From Roseibacillus ishigakijimensis (GTDB lineage: Bacteria > Verrucomicrobiota > Verrucomicrobiia > Verrucomicrobiales > Akkermansiaceae): a DNA stretch of 64,000 bases. Every line of letters starts with the position of its first letter. Positions within the stretch are counted from its first letter, which is position 1. The notes below the pieces were generated by a model. It was not told where the DNA came from. It ran no database searches and saw only the letters and a program-made list of their open reading frames with translations. The position numbers were made by a program, and so were the translations under genes. Shown one piece after another: positions 1 through 8,834 of the stretch. The stretch is taken from assembly GCF_016595415.1 (NCBI RefSeq), contig NZ_JAENIO010000003.1, positions 124,001 to 188,000 of the forward strand, read 5' to 3'.

Positions 1-3000
1 CCGGTCGTAACCGGCCCGGGCCGAGAAGCGTCCCGGGGTGCTGGCGAGGTCGAACTCACTCTGAAAACGCACGCCGAGGAGAGCATTTCCCTGGGAATAG
101 TCGTAGCCACCACCGGAGAGGGCCGCGATGCCTCCGCTCTCCGCGTAGTCATCGGTGGAAAGCCGGGTCCAGCCCATCTCCAGATAGGGTTCCAGACTGG
201 TGCGCAGACTGGTCTGGAAGGCGTAGCCCACTTCCCCGAAGAGTTGGTAGGAATTTCCATCGTAATCGGCAGTCAAGGTGTCGTCGAGGCGGCCAAGGGC
301 GACGTCACGCGAGGTCTCCAGCCCGCTGCGGGTGTAACTTGCGCCGAGGAGAAGGTTCACGTCTCCGTCGCGTAAGGCAAAGCTCCGTCCGGCGGTTGCC
401 ATCAGGGTGAAGTGATTGCCCTCCGCCGTCGAATCGAAGCCATTTTCCAGCTCGGTATCGGTGCGGTTGTAGGCCGCGACCAGTGAGCCATACCAATCGA
501 AGCCCAGCATGGCATCCGCTCCGACAAAGAGGCCTGCCAAGGTCTGGTCGAGGTCGAAGTCGCCGCGGTCGGCCTCAATGGAGGTGTGGTCTCCAGCTGC
601 CGAGGCCCAAAGGACGACGCCGTCATCCTGAAGGGTGTTGGCAAAGAGGAAGTTGCCGCTCTGGTAGTGGTAGGCGACCGCGCCTTTGCCATTCTTCCCT
701 TTGTAATCGGGGAGGGGAGCGGGGGGGATGACCTCGCTGGGTCCTTGCTTGGGATGGCGATTGAGGCGGGAGCGCATGTTTTCCAAAGCAAGGTCGCGGG
801 CGACCCGGTTCACGGCCAATGGAGCGGCTCCGGCGGCGGCATGGAGTTCGCCCGAGAGCTTGTCCAGGCTGCGGGGGGCATTGGGTTCGCCTTCGATGAG
901 GATGTTCCGGTAGAGGTCGCCATCGCGTGGAATGGTGTCGGCTCCGCGGGCGGTTTCCCGTTGGTTGGGGGTTAGATTGGGAATTTCTTCTTCAAAGACG
1001 ACATCATTGCGAAAGAGGTCCAGGGAGGCCATGTGCGGCGAATAGATGTCGACCACATCGAGGTTGGTTGCGGTGGTGTCGACCTGGTCGAAAGTGCCGT
1101 TGACTCCTTCTTCGGTGATGACGACGTCCTGGCGGTGATACCATTCTCGGGTATTGTCGGTGCGCACGGTGAGCTTGCCCGCCAGCTGCGCTTGCCCGCC
1201 AACCTGTAGGTGGTCGATGTCATCGTCCACACTGTCGAAGTCGACCACGAGCTCCCCGGTTTCGGCTTGGACGAAGTCTCCGGCGATGGCCAGGCGGCCT
1301 TCAGCGGCCTCTTCCTCCTTCAAGGCACCCGGGGAAAGAGTGCCCCGATTGGTCAAATGGCCTGAGAGGCCTCCATAACCGGCCAAGGTGCCCTCGATGC
1401 CCACCAAGGCATCGCCCCCGATGCGGGAAGTGAGCTGGGAGCTGGTGGCGCCAATGGCCACTGACCCCTGAGCCACTTCGAGGAGGCCGGTGAAGGTGTT
1501 GTTGCCATTGAGGACGAGTGCTCCCGCCCCTTCTTTGCGCAAACCTCCTTCCCCGGTTACCGGGGTGCGGAAGGCAAAACAGTTCTCCGCATCCGCGATG
1601 TTGAGGCCTCCGCCGACCGGGCCTGCCAGGATGAGCTGGCGGCTGGATTCCTGGAAGGCGGTGCCATCGATGCGCAAAGTGCCCCCGGCGAGGGTGATGT
1701 TCCCGCTGGGGTCTCCCAGATTCTCGTCGGCAGAGACGGCCAGGGTTCCTGCTTTGACTTGCCAGGAGGTTTGCTCTCCGGTGGTGCCGGTCAGGACCCA
1801 GGTGCTGCTGCCGGATTTTTCAAACTGGTTGAAGCCAAGGAATTGTTCTCCCAGGCTGGAGGTGTCGAATGAGCCTCCTCCGATGCCGCCGAGGGCAAAG
1901 GTGTCGATTTGGCTGGGGCTGCTCTGGCTGGCAATCACCTGGCCGTCGAAGGTGGCACCAGCCTGCAATTCCAGGCGGTTGCCGCCGTTGGTGAATTCCA
2001 CCGCGTGGGCGCGGGTGCCCTGCGAAGAAAGGCCTCCGGCGATGTGTCCGGAGGTGATGACGGTGGTGTTGCCCACTCCGGTGACGCCGACGCCTCCGGT
2101 ATTGCCGGCGCCGTCCAAGCCATCGGCTCCGGCATTGCCGGGTGAGGCTACGCCATTGGGAGGAGAGCCCGCTTGCCCGTTGGGTGCCTGGGTTGTGGGG
2201 GAAAGGCCATCTTCGCCCCTTGAGATTGCGGCGGGGTCTCCGGCGTTTCCATCCAGACCAGGGAGTCCGTTGTTGGCGGTTTCTCCGCGCACACCTCCAT
2301 TGCCACCCGGCCCATTGTTCCCGCCAGCGCCGCCAGCGCCAGCGCCGCCTCCGCCGCCGGGGGCTCCCCCTTGGCCGGCTGCCCCGCCGGTGCCGCCTAC
2401 TCCAGCGAGACCGCCCGAGCCATTGCTGCCAGCGAGGCCGCCTTGACCGGGAGTGCCATTGGCTCCTGCCGCGCCCGCTGTTCCACCGGCTCCGCCAGCG
2501 CCTGCGGCCCCGGCATCACCTCCCCGGATCGTGCCTGAATTCTTCAAAGTGGCTCCTGTGGCGAGGGTCACTCCCTCTCCGCCGGCGCCGGCATCACCGC
2601 CGTTGCCGCCATTTCCACCATTGCCGCCATCGCCGCCGAGTCCGGCATTGCCCCCATTCCCGCCTGCGGCACCGAGGCCGCCGTCACCGCCGTCACCGCC
2701 CAGGCCTCCATTGCCGCCATTGCCGCCATTGCCACCGATCCCGCCATTGCCGCCGTTGCCGCCGTCGCCTCCCGGGGCATTGGCTCCACCGACCCCGCCG
2801 GTGCCGCCGACGCCGCCGACGCCTCCATGACCGCCATTACCCCCGTCTTGACCGGGTGCTCCGTCGCCGCCATCACCTCCGTTGCCGCCATCGCCGCCAT
2901 CGCCGCCATCGCCGCCATCGCCCCCACTGCCACCAGTTCCGCCGTTGCCACCAGTTCCGCCGTCTCCTCCAGCCCCTCCGATGCCACCTGAGATGGTCGC

Positions 3001-3630
3001 TCCGGCGGCGTTGGTTAAAATGCCATTGCTCTCCACCACGTAGCCGCTGGCTCCCCGGCTGCCGTGGGTGCCATTGGTGCCGTGGGTGCCAGCCTGGCCG
3101 TTCGTTCCGTCCAAGCCGTCCTGCCCCCTGCCGCCGGGTGCTCCCTGACCGCCATTTCCTCCGTCCGCGCCATTTCCTCCGTCCCCACCATCGAGCCCAT
3201 GCTGACCCGGGGCTCCGTCGCCACCCGGTCCGCCAACTCCCCCGGGCACACCGGGAGAGGCCGAGTTATTGCTTCCCGTCGAGCCTACCGCTCCTGGAGC
3301 GCCATCGGCACCATCCACCGGATCGGTGGGGGTGAGGCCGTCCGCTCCATCCAAGCCTTCCCGGCCGGTGGTGCCGATCGTGCCGTCGTCGCCATCAATT
3401 CCGCCTTGACCGGTCTCCCCGCTGGCGCCGTGGGTGCCATCAGTGCCTCGCAATCCGCTTACTCCTGCCCCTCCGGAGATGGCACTGGAGTTCGTCTTTT
3501 GAGTGCCGCTATCGACACGACCTCCCGGCGTCTGGGCACAAAGAGGCATCGAGCCGAAACTTAAACTCACGGCAAGTGCCAGTGAGTAAGGGAGTCGGCC
3601 TCTCCCCAAGGTCAGTTGTTTTCGTTGCAT
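1..3630 (-). CDS. Autotransporter with Gly-rich PGRS-like passenger (partial, 3' end outside window)
   Basis: The frame is open from an ATG at 3630 to the window edge, about 1210 codons without a stop. Residues 1-32 form a signal peptide (charged MQRK start, hydrophobic stretch, AQT cleavage). Residues about 45-550 are almost entirely Gly-Gly-X and Gly-Ala-X repeats rich in Asn and Asp, resembling mycobacterial PGRS or collagen-like low complexity. Around residue 690 there is a typical autotransporter-associated beta-strand repeat (LVLNGNNTFTG). From about residue 905 the sequence looks like an autotransporter beta-barrel (SLDKLSGELH, then LEPYLEMGW and AALSGGGYDYSQGNALLGVR). Type V secretion would place the passenger on the cell surface. 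The last strands of the barrel are cut off by the window. Passenger function is unknown; adhesion or matrix formation is a guess. Confidence 0.85.
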   Translation of the reverse strand, partial: MQRKQLTLGRGRLPYSLALAVSLSFGSMPLCAQTPGGRVDSGTQKTNSSAISGGAGVSGLRGTDGTHGASGETGQGGIDGDDGTIGTTGREGLDGADGLTPTDPVDGADGAPGAVGSTGSNNSASPGVPGGVGGPGGDGAPGQHGLDGGDGGNGADGGNGGQGAPGGRGQDGLDGTNGQAGTHGTNGTHGSRGASGYVVESNGILTNAAGATISGGIGGAGGDGGTGGNGGTGGSGGDGGDGGDGGDGGNGGDGGDGAPGQDGGNGGHGGVGGVGGTGGVGGANAPGGDGGNGGNGGIGGNGGNGGNGGLGGDGGDGGLGAAGGNGGNAGLGGDGGNGGNGGNGGDAGAGGEGVTLATGATLKNSGTIRGGDAGAAGAGGAGGTAGAAGANGTPGQGGLAGSNGSGGLAGVGGTGGAAGQGGAPGGGGGAGAGGAGGNNGPGGNGGVRGETANNGLPGLDGNAGDPAAISRGEDGLSPTTQAPNGQAGSPPNGVASPGNAGADGLDGAGNTGGVGVTGVGNTTVITSGHIAGGLSSQGTRAHAVEFTNGGNRLELQAGATFDGQVIASQSSPSQIDTFALGGIGGGSFDTSSLGEQFLGFNQFEKSGSSTWVLTGTTGEQTSWQVKAGTLAVSADENLGDPSGNITLAGGTLRIDGTAFQESSRQLILAGPVGGGLNIADAENCFAFRTPVTGEGGLRKEGAGALVLNGNNTFTGLLEVAQGSVAIGATSSQLTSRIGGDALVGIEGTLAGYGGLSGHLTNRGTLSPGALKEEEAAEGRLAIAGDFVQAETGELVVDFDSVDDDIDHLQVGGQAQLAGKLTVRTDNTREWYHRQDVVITEEGVNGTFDQVDTTATNLDVVDIYSPHMASLDLFRNDVVFEEEIPNLTPNQRETARGADTIPRDGDLYRNILIEGEPNAPRSLDKLSGELHAAAGAAPLAVNRVARDLALENMRSRLNRHPKQGPSEVIPPAPLPDYKGKNGKGAVAYHYQSGNFLFANTLQDDGVVLWASAAGDHTSIEADRGDFDLDQTLAGLFVGADAMLGFDWYGSLVAAYNRTDTELENGFDSTAEGNHFTLMATAGRSFALRDGDVNLLLGASYTRSGLETSRDVALGRLDDTLTADYDGNSYQLFGEVGYAFQTSLRTSLEPYLEMGWTRLSTDDYAESGGIAALSGGGYDYSQGNALLGVRFQSEFDLASTPGRFSARAGYDR

Positions 3631-4016
3631 TGTTGTTCGTTGCTGTTCAGGCAGAGAAGACTATCTGGTCTTTCTAGTTGTAAAGTCAATAATAATTAAT
3701 AGTCTGTTTGTGTGAACTGTGCTCTCTTTCTAGGTATCTTTCTGTCTATAAGTTCTTTTCCAAAGAGGTCGGAGATACCGAAGGCTTGCGGAAAAACTAT
3801 ACAGGGAGGAGCAAAGAAGGGAGAGCGAGGGAGGGAGGCGGGTAGCTGTTCGGAGCGATGAGTGCGGCTGAGATGAAGCTTTGGGAAATCTCTCCCTCCT
3901 TTCGATAGTTGAGTAGAGAGTTGTTCAACGTGCTTAATGAGAGTTCTTTATATTGTTTCGGAAAAAGGGAAAAATTTTTAGCTTTGCAAGCCAAGGGGAA
4001 TCGATTGAGTGGGGGC
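3631..4016. other. Divergent intergenic region, no gene seen
   Basis: This 386-base gap separates the autotransporter (leftward) from the symporter (rightward). Its left third is AT-rich and carries the candidate autotransporter promoter. The short open frames here have no recognisable protein character. An in-frame TTG at 3909 could extend the symporter upstream, but the added 36 residues do not look like a transporter N-terminus. Confidence 0.6.
3660..3689 (-). promoter_or_regulatory. Possible sigma70-type promoter of the autotransporter gene
   Basis: On the minus strand TTGACT (3689-3684, 5 of 6 to the -35 consensus) is followed after 18 bases by GATAGT (3665-3660, 4 of 6 to the -10 consensus). 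This lies about 30 bases upstream of the ATG at 3630 in an AT-rich patch that contrasts with the GC-rich genes. Prediction from sequence only. Confidence 0.35.
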
Positions 4017-5351
4017 ATGAAGTTGAAAGGGAAAGATCACTGGTGGATTCTGGGAGCGCTTGCCATTGCCGTGGCCTTGGCGATCGTCCTGAGGTCCCTG
4101 CCCGAGAGTCAATTTACTATCTTTGTGGTAGAGGGGAGCCGGTTTCTGGGGGACCTGTTCAAGCTGGCCTTGAAGATGTTGATCGTTCCTTTGGTCACGA
4201 CTTCTGTGATTGCGGGAATTTCCAGCCTGGGGGCGATGGAGGGCTTTGCCCGCTTGGGTGGTAAGACGATCGCGTTCTATGCTTTGTCTAGTTTTCTCGC
4301 TATCGTGATGGGTCTGATTTTTGTTAATCTTCTCCAACCCGGGTTAGTTGAGGGCGAACCCAATGCGGTATTGCGGGAGGTCTTTAGCGAAAGCGAGACC
4401 CGGGCGGGGGAGTCCGAGCGAGGAACGATCGAACAGGCGGTCGGCAATTCCGATCGTAAGGCTGGGGATTTGCGGGATCTCTTTCGCAAGATGTTTCCCG
4501 AGAATATATTTGCTGCCGCCACCGACAATGGCCAGTTGCTGGGATTGATCACCTTTTCCCTGCTCTTTGCCATTGCCATGACGAGGCTTCCGGCAGAAGA
4601 GGGGGCCTTTCTCTCTCGCACTTTCCAGGGACTCAATGAGGTCATGGTCACGGTGACTCGGTGGGTGATGGCTACTGCTCCGGTGGGCATATTTGGCCTC
4701 ATCCTGCCCGTGGTTTATGACACTGGCCTCGATCTCTTCGCCAAGATGGCCCTTTACTTCGGCACTGTCCTGGCCTCCCTGGGCTTTCACTTTTTCATCA
4801 CCCTGCCGGCTCTTCTCTTTTTCCTCGGGCGGGTGAATCCTCTCGCCCATTTCGGGGCCATGAAGACCGCATTGGTGATGGCTTTTTCCACCGCCAGTTC
4901 TTCGGCCACCTTGCCGGTGACGATGCGCAATGTGCAGGAGAATTCGGGGGTCTCCAAGCGCACCAGTAGCTTCACCCTCCCTCTGGGAGCGACGGTAAAC
5001 ATGGATGGCACGGCACTCTACGAATGCGTGGCGGTCATCTTCGTGGCCCAAGTGATGGGGATCTCGCTGGGCTTTAGCGAGCAATTCGTCGTGGTGGTTT
5101 CCGCCCTTCTCACCAGCGTGGGGGTGGCGGGCATTCCCTCAGCCAGTCTGGTGGCCATTTTGCTTATTTTGAAAAGTGCCAACATTCCTGGGGCGGAGGC
5201 CGCGGCCTTTGCCATCCTCGCTGTGGATCGGCCCCTCGATATGTGTCGCACCGCCGTCAACGTCTTTGGCGACTCTTGCGCGGCCGTGGTGGTGGCCCGC
5301 TCAGAGGGGGAATCTTTGCCTGCTCTGACCATCAAGGGCGCGCAAAGCTGA
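4017..5351 (+). CDS. Dicarboxylate/amino acid:cation symporter (DAACS family)
   Basis: The protein (444 aa from ATG 4017) is a hydrophobic multi-span carrier of the GltP/DctA/SLC1 type, importing glutamate/aspartate or C4-dicarboxylates with Na+ or H+. Family hallmarks are the serine-rich hairpin tip STASSSATLPVT, the following NMDGTALYE motif in TM7, and the late DMCRTAVNVFGD segment that binds substrate in homologues. The ATG is preceded by a G-rich stretch and begins MKLKGKDHWW just before the first membrane helix. A TTG at 3909 is a less likely start. A charged loop of about 50 residues (roughly 115-165) is longer than in many relatives. Substrate cannot be read from sequence. cysS follows after 38 bases on the same strand. 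Confidence 0.9.
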   Translation: MKLKGKDHWWILGALAIAVALAIVLRSLPESQFTIFVVEGSRFLGDLFKLALKMLIVPLVTTSVIAGISSLGAMEGFARLGGKTIAFYALSSFLAIVMGLIFVNLLQPGLVEGEPNAVLREVFSESETRAGESERGTIEQAVGNSDRKAGDLRDLFRKMFPENIFAAATDNGQLLGLITFSLLFAIAMTRLPAEEGAFLSRTFQGLNEVMVTVTRWVMATAPVGIFGLILPVVYDTGLDLFAKMALYFGTVLASLGFHFFITLPALLFFLGRVNPLAHFGAMKTALVMAFSTASSSATLPVTMRNVQENSGVSKRTSSFTLPLGATVNMDGTALYECVAVIFVAQVMGISLGFSEQFVVVVSALLTSVGVAGIPSASLVAILLILKSANIPGAEAAAFAILAVDRPLDMCRTAVNVFGDSCAAVVVARSEGESLPALTIKGAQS

Positions 5352-5389
5352 CGGTTGCACCCCTCGCCAAAAGCCGCTAAGGCTCGCCC

Positions 5390-6796
5390 GTGCGTTTGTT
5401 TGATTCCATGACCCGCGAAGTGCGGGAGTTGCAACCGGTCGATGGCGAAACCTTCCGTTTCTATTGCTGCGGGCCAACCGTTTACGGACCTGCCCACATC
5501 GGCAATTTCCGCACTTTCGTGATGAACGATGTCTTGCGGCGGGTGCTGGAAATTGGCGGCCTGAAGACCTTCCATGTGCGTAACATCACCGATGTGGATG
5601 ACAAAACCATTCGCGATTCCCAGGCTGCGGGAGAGAGTTTGACCTCCTTCACTGGGCGCTGGTTGGAACAGTTTCATCATGATTGCGAAAAGCTCAACTG
5701 TCTCCCTCCCCACCTCGAGCCCAGCGCGGTGGCGCACATTCCCCAGCAAATCCGAATGATTGAGGAATTGGTCGCCAAAGGTCATGCCTATGCGCCCGGC
5801 GATGGCTCTGTTTACTTCAAGATTTCCTCCTTCCCAGGCTATGGCAAACTCTCCCGCCTGGAGACCCGCGAGCTCGATCTGGGAAAAACGCAAGAGGACC
5901 GGGCCGGGGAACTGGCCGATGAGTATGAGAAAGAAAGCGTATCCGATTTTGTCCTGTGGAAGGGCCGACGCGAGAGCGACGGCGAAAACTTCTGGGACAG
6001 TCCCTGGGGGCAAGGCCGCCCGGGCTGGCACCTCGAGTGCTCGGCCATGATTCGCGAATATCTGGGTGAGACCTTCGACTTGCACGGCGGGGGAGAGGAC
6101 CTGGCCTTTCCTCACCACGAGAACGAAATCGCGCAAAGCCAGTGTGCTTGCGGGGGGGACTTTGCCCGCCACTGGTTCCATGGGGCCCATCTGCTGGTGA
6201 ATGGCAAGAAGATGTCGAAGAGTGCCGGGACGGTCTACACGCTCGCGGATTTGGAGGATAAGGGCTTCACTGCTGCCGAAGTGCGCTACGAACTTCTGAG
6301 CGCCTACTACCGGAAGCAGGCCAACTTCACTTTCGATTCCCTCCACGCCAAGAAGGAGGCGTTGGGCAAACTGGCCAAGGCCGAGAAAGAGCTGCGGCAG
6401 AGAGTGGGGGCGGAAGAGATTCCCAACTACGAGGATTTGCGTGGCTTGGAAACTTTTGGAGTCTTTCAGGACGCTTGGGCCAAGTTGCAGGATGACCTCA
6501 ACACGGCGGCCGCGATTGGGCAACTTTTCACCGGCTTGAAGAAGGCGGGCACAAAAGAGGACTGGCTGGGCTTGCATGCCCTGTTGGCTGCTCTGGGGCT
6601 GGCCCTGCCCGAGATTGCTGAGGGCTCGGAGGCTGAGATTCCTGCCCCAGTGCGCGCCCTGGCGGAGGAACGCTGGGCTGCTCGCACGGCCAAGGACTGG
6701 GCCAAATCCGATGAACTCCGCGATGCCCTCAAGGAGCTTGGCTGGGTGGCCAAGGATGGCCGGGAGGGCTATGAGCTGGAGCGGATCGAAGGCTGA
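5390..6796 (+). CDS. cysS: Cysteinyl-tRNA synthetase
   Basis: This class I aminoacyl-tRNA synthetase (468 aa) charges tRNA-Cys with cysteine in the cytoplasm. The first Cys of the zinc/cysteine site is in FYCCGPTVYG (residues 25-34). The HIGH-type motif is HIGN (36-39) and the KMSKS loop is complete at 274-278. Further family blocks include WHLECSAM, HGGGEDLAFPHHENE and the C-terminal DALKELG region. The start is a GTG at 5390. Length and motif order are normal for the family. It is convergent with the next gene with only about 40 bases between them. Confidence 0.97.
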   Translation: MRLFDSMTREVRELQPVDGETFRFYCCGPTVYGPAHIGNFRTFVMNDVLRRVLEIGGLKTFHVRNITDVDDKTIRDSQAAGESLTSFTGRWLEQFHHDCEKLNCLPPHLEPSAVAHIPQQIRMIEELVAKGHAYAPGDGSVYFKISSFPGYGKLSRLETRELDLGKTQEDRAGELADEYEKESVSDFVLWKGRRESDGENFWDSPWGQGRPGWHLECSAMIREYLGETFDLHGGGEDLAFPHHENEIAQSQCACGGDFARHWFHGAHLLVNGKKMSKSAGTVYTLADLEDKGFTAAEVRYELLSAYYRKQANFTFDSLHAKKEALGKLAKAEKELRQRVGAEEIPNYEDLRGLETFGVFQDAWAKLQDDLNTAAAIGQLFTGLKKAGTKEDWLGLHALLAALGLALPEIAEGSEAEIPAPVRALAEERWAARTAKDWAKSDELRDALKELGWVAKDGREGYELERIEG

Positions 6797-6835
6797 GGGG
6801 CTTGATTTTCTCTGGAGAGCATTGGGGCGAAGGGC

Positions 6836-8629
6836 TTACCTAGCGGTGAGGAGGATCACCCAATCGCGCTGTGGCTCGGCCGGGGCTTCCCCCAACTCCA
6901 CGGTCTGCCCTCCGTTGACCACTTCGAGGGAGCCCGTTTGCAAGGGGCCTCCACGCCGGGGATTGAACCACTGCACGGTGAACTCACCGGGAGCCTGCTT
7001 CAAATCCACCCGCAGCTCCGAGGCCGCTTTCTTGCTCAGGATCAGATAGTGTTTTCCCGGTTGCGCGAGGCAGTAGCCTTCCCCGCCGCTGAGGAGTTCA
7101 TTGTGGTTTTCCATCTCAAGGAGAGGCAGGTCTTGCTCGCGGAAGAATTGCAAAGCGAGACGGCATTGGTCCCAGAAGAGGTCGCGGGAGCGGTAGTCCT
7201 GGCAGGTCAGGTCGGAGTGCGGAAATTGGTAGCCGAAATACCATTCGCAGCCCCAGCCTCCGGCGAGAAGCTGTCCCCAGAGGCCGTTTTGGCGGGCATC
7301 ATCATGCTCGGGATCGGTCTCGTCCGGAACGAGCGAACGCTGGGCATCCCCGGGTTCGTCACAAGCCACCATCCATTGTTTTCCCTTGGCCCGGCTGGCG
7401 GTGAGGATGTTGAGAGTGGACTTGGGCACATTGCGGAAGTCGGGTTGCCCGGTTTGCAAGGAGGCTCCGTGATAGGGTGAGTCCGGCCCGTAAAGGTCAT
7501 GGGGCCACTGGCCGTTGTGAATCACGATGGGGTGCTCGTAGGGATCCAGCGCTGCCAGATGACGCCCCATCGCCAGCCGTTGCGCGGTCGTTTGCCATTT
7601 GGCTTTGTGATGCTTGCCCCATTCCCCGTTCTCCTCCCCCATGTTCCAGTTTAGGCCCGGGTGATGGGCGAAGCGGGCGATGAGCTCGCGATAGTAGAGC
7701 TTACGCATCGGCCCGGTGTCCCCGTCATCCAGCAGGGTTTCGTTTTCTGTTTCCTGGGTCTTGAAATGGAGAAACAGTCCCTTGCTGGTGGCGTGCTCAA
7801 AGACTATCTCCCACTGGGCCAGGCGGGAGATATCGAATCGAAAGCGTTCGTCGTAGCTGAGATAGGGGAAGACATTGCGGTCGTCGCCTTCCACATTGAA
7901 CGTGAGAAAAGAGACCGCGTTCAGTCCTTTGCCCGCGAGGTAGTTGATGGCTCCGATAAGACCCTTTCCTTTTCCCTCTTTCCAAGTGGGATCGCCTTCC
8001 TGCCAGTCTTGCTCGTGGGGTTGCCAGCTTTTGATGAGGTTGTCCTTGTGTCCATCGCTTTTGAAGTCGCCATCGAAGTCGGCGTAAGCCAGCAAATTCT
8101 CCGGGGCATCGGAACCTTGTTTGAGAAAGATCTCTCCGGTGCCCAAGGTGATAGGGTAACGATGGCCGGCGTAGGCGAGACGGCCGAGGGCCCGGAAGTC
8201 TGGGGCTTGCTTGTCACTGGCAACGACGTGGAGCGTGCCCTGTTGGCCGTCGCAGAATCCGCCTGCCGTGCCCGCCAGGGGATTGTCGGCGATGGCAATT
8301 TCTTCCCCGGCTCGGAAGGAGGCGGTCCACTGCCAATCACCGGTTGACGGCGGCGAGAAGTGCACCCGCCAGCAATTTCCGGCCTCCGCCGAAGTGTGCG
8401 CGGCATCGCCGTCGGCGGCGAAGTAGCCGGGCACAACCAGAGTGGTGTCTCCCTGGGTGAAGGTGACGTCGAGTCGATAGTCGAGAAAGGGATTGGGCTC
8501 TGCGGTCTCCGAGGTTTCCGGTCCGACAAAGTCGAGGGTGACCTTGTGCCATTGTTGGGGCGCAGTGGCTCCCTGGCTGGGCCCGGGTAGAAAAAGCGGT
8601 GAAATGAGTATGGGTAAAAAGCGAAGCAT
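6836..8629 (-). CDS. Secreted DUF5060-containing glycoside-hydrolase-like protein
   Basis: The 597-aa protein starts at ATG 8629 with a signal peptide (MLRFLPILISPLFLPG). A DUF5060-type beta-sandwich follows (roughly 25-140, with VPGYFAADGD and STGDWQWTASF), then a TIM-barrel-like domain with the segments LNWNMGEENGE and MVACDEPGDAQ, which carry plausible acidic catalytic residues. A C-terminal beta-sandwich resembles the putative collagen-binding domain often found with DUF4038/DUF5060 proteins (VQWFNPRRGG). Such proteins are usually linked to plant or algal polysaccharide breakdown. It lies downstream of the sulfatase operon on the same strand, so a role in the same glycan pathway is likely but inferred. 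The exact GH family is not certain. Confidence 0.75.
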   Translation of the reverse strand: MLRFLPILISPLFLPGPSQGATAPQQWHKVTLDFVGPETSETAEPNPFLDYRLDVTFTQGDTTLVVPGYFAADGDAAHTSAEAGNCWRVHFSPPSTGDWQWTASFRAGEEIAIADNPLAGTAGGFCDGQQGTLHVVASDKQAPDFRALGRLAYAGHRYPITLGTGEIFLKQGSDAPENLLAYADFDGDFKSDGHKDNLIKSWQPHEQDWQEGDPTWKEGKGKGLIGAINYLAGKGLNAVSFLTFNVEGDDRNVFPYLSYDERFRFDISRLAQWEIVFEHATSKGLFLHFKTQETENETLLDDGDTGPMRKLYYRELIARFAHHPGLNWNMGEENGEWGKHHKAKWQTTAQRLAMGRHLAALDPYEHPIVIHNGQWPHDLYGPDSPYHGASLQTGQPDFRNVPKSTLNILTASRAKGKQWMVACDEPGDAQRSLVPDETDPEHDDARQNGLWGQLLAGGWGCEWYFGYQFPHSDLTCQDYRSRDLFWDQCRLALQFFREQDLPLLEMENHNELLSGGEGYCLAQPGKHYLILSKKAASELRVDLKQAPGEFTVQWFNPRRGGPLQTGSLEVVNGGQTVELGEAPAEPQRDWVILLTAR

Positions 8630-8771
8630 GGAAGGTCTCGATAAGGTTGCAGGGAAGAGCGGGAAAAGCTCGGCTCCCGATGGAAAGGAAGATGTCTTCT
8701 TCCAGGCAAATCTTGCAGGAAGAAAGCGCTCTTTTGACCCAATCCGGGAGAGGCGCGAGCGAGGGAGGGAG

Positions 8772-8800
8772 AAAAAAAGCGCAACCCGATCGGTTTGCGC
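8772..8800 (-). terminator. Rho-independent terminator after the PEP-CTERM gene
   Basis: On the minus strand GCGCAA-A-CC GATC GG-G-TTGCGC forms a hairpin with a single mismatch. It is followed by a run of seven T residues (A residues 8772-8778 on the plus strand). It lies about 35 bases past the stop of the PEP-CTERM gene, which separates that gene from the DUF5060 gene. Confidence 0.8.
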
Positions 8801-8834
8801 CTGGTGAGGGGAGCCTTCTGAAAAAAGGGGAGGG

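Noticed and set aside
2550-3000. Short tandem DNA repeats resembling a CRISPR or VNTR array
   Set aside because: The periodicity is that of GGX codons within one open reading frame; there are no constant direct repeats with unique spacers and no cas genes.
2142-3335. Arg/His-rich 397-residue plus-strand frame
   Set aside because: It is the complement of the GGX repeat tract of the autotransporter; composition follows from the GGN codons, not from selection for a protein.
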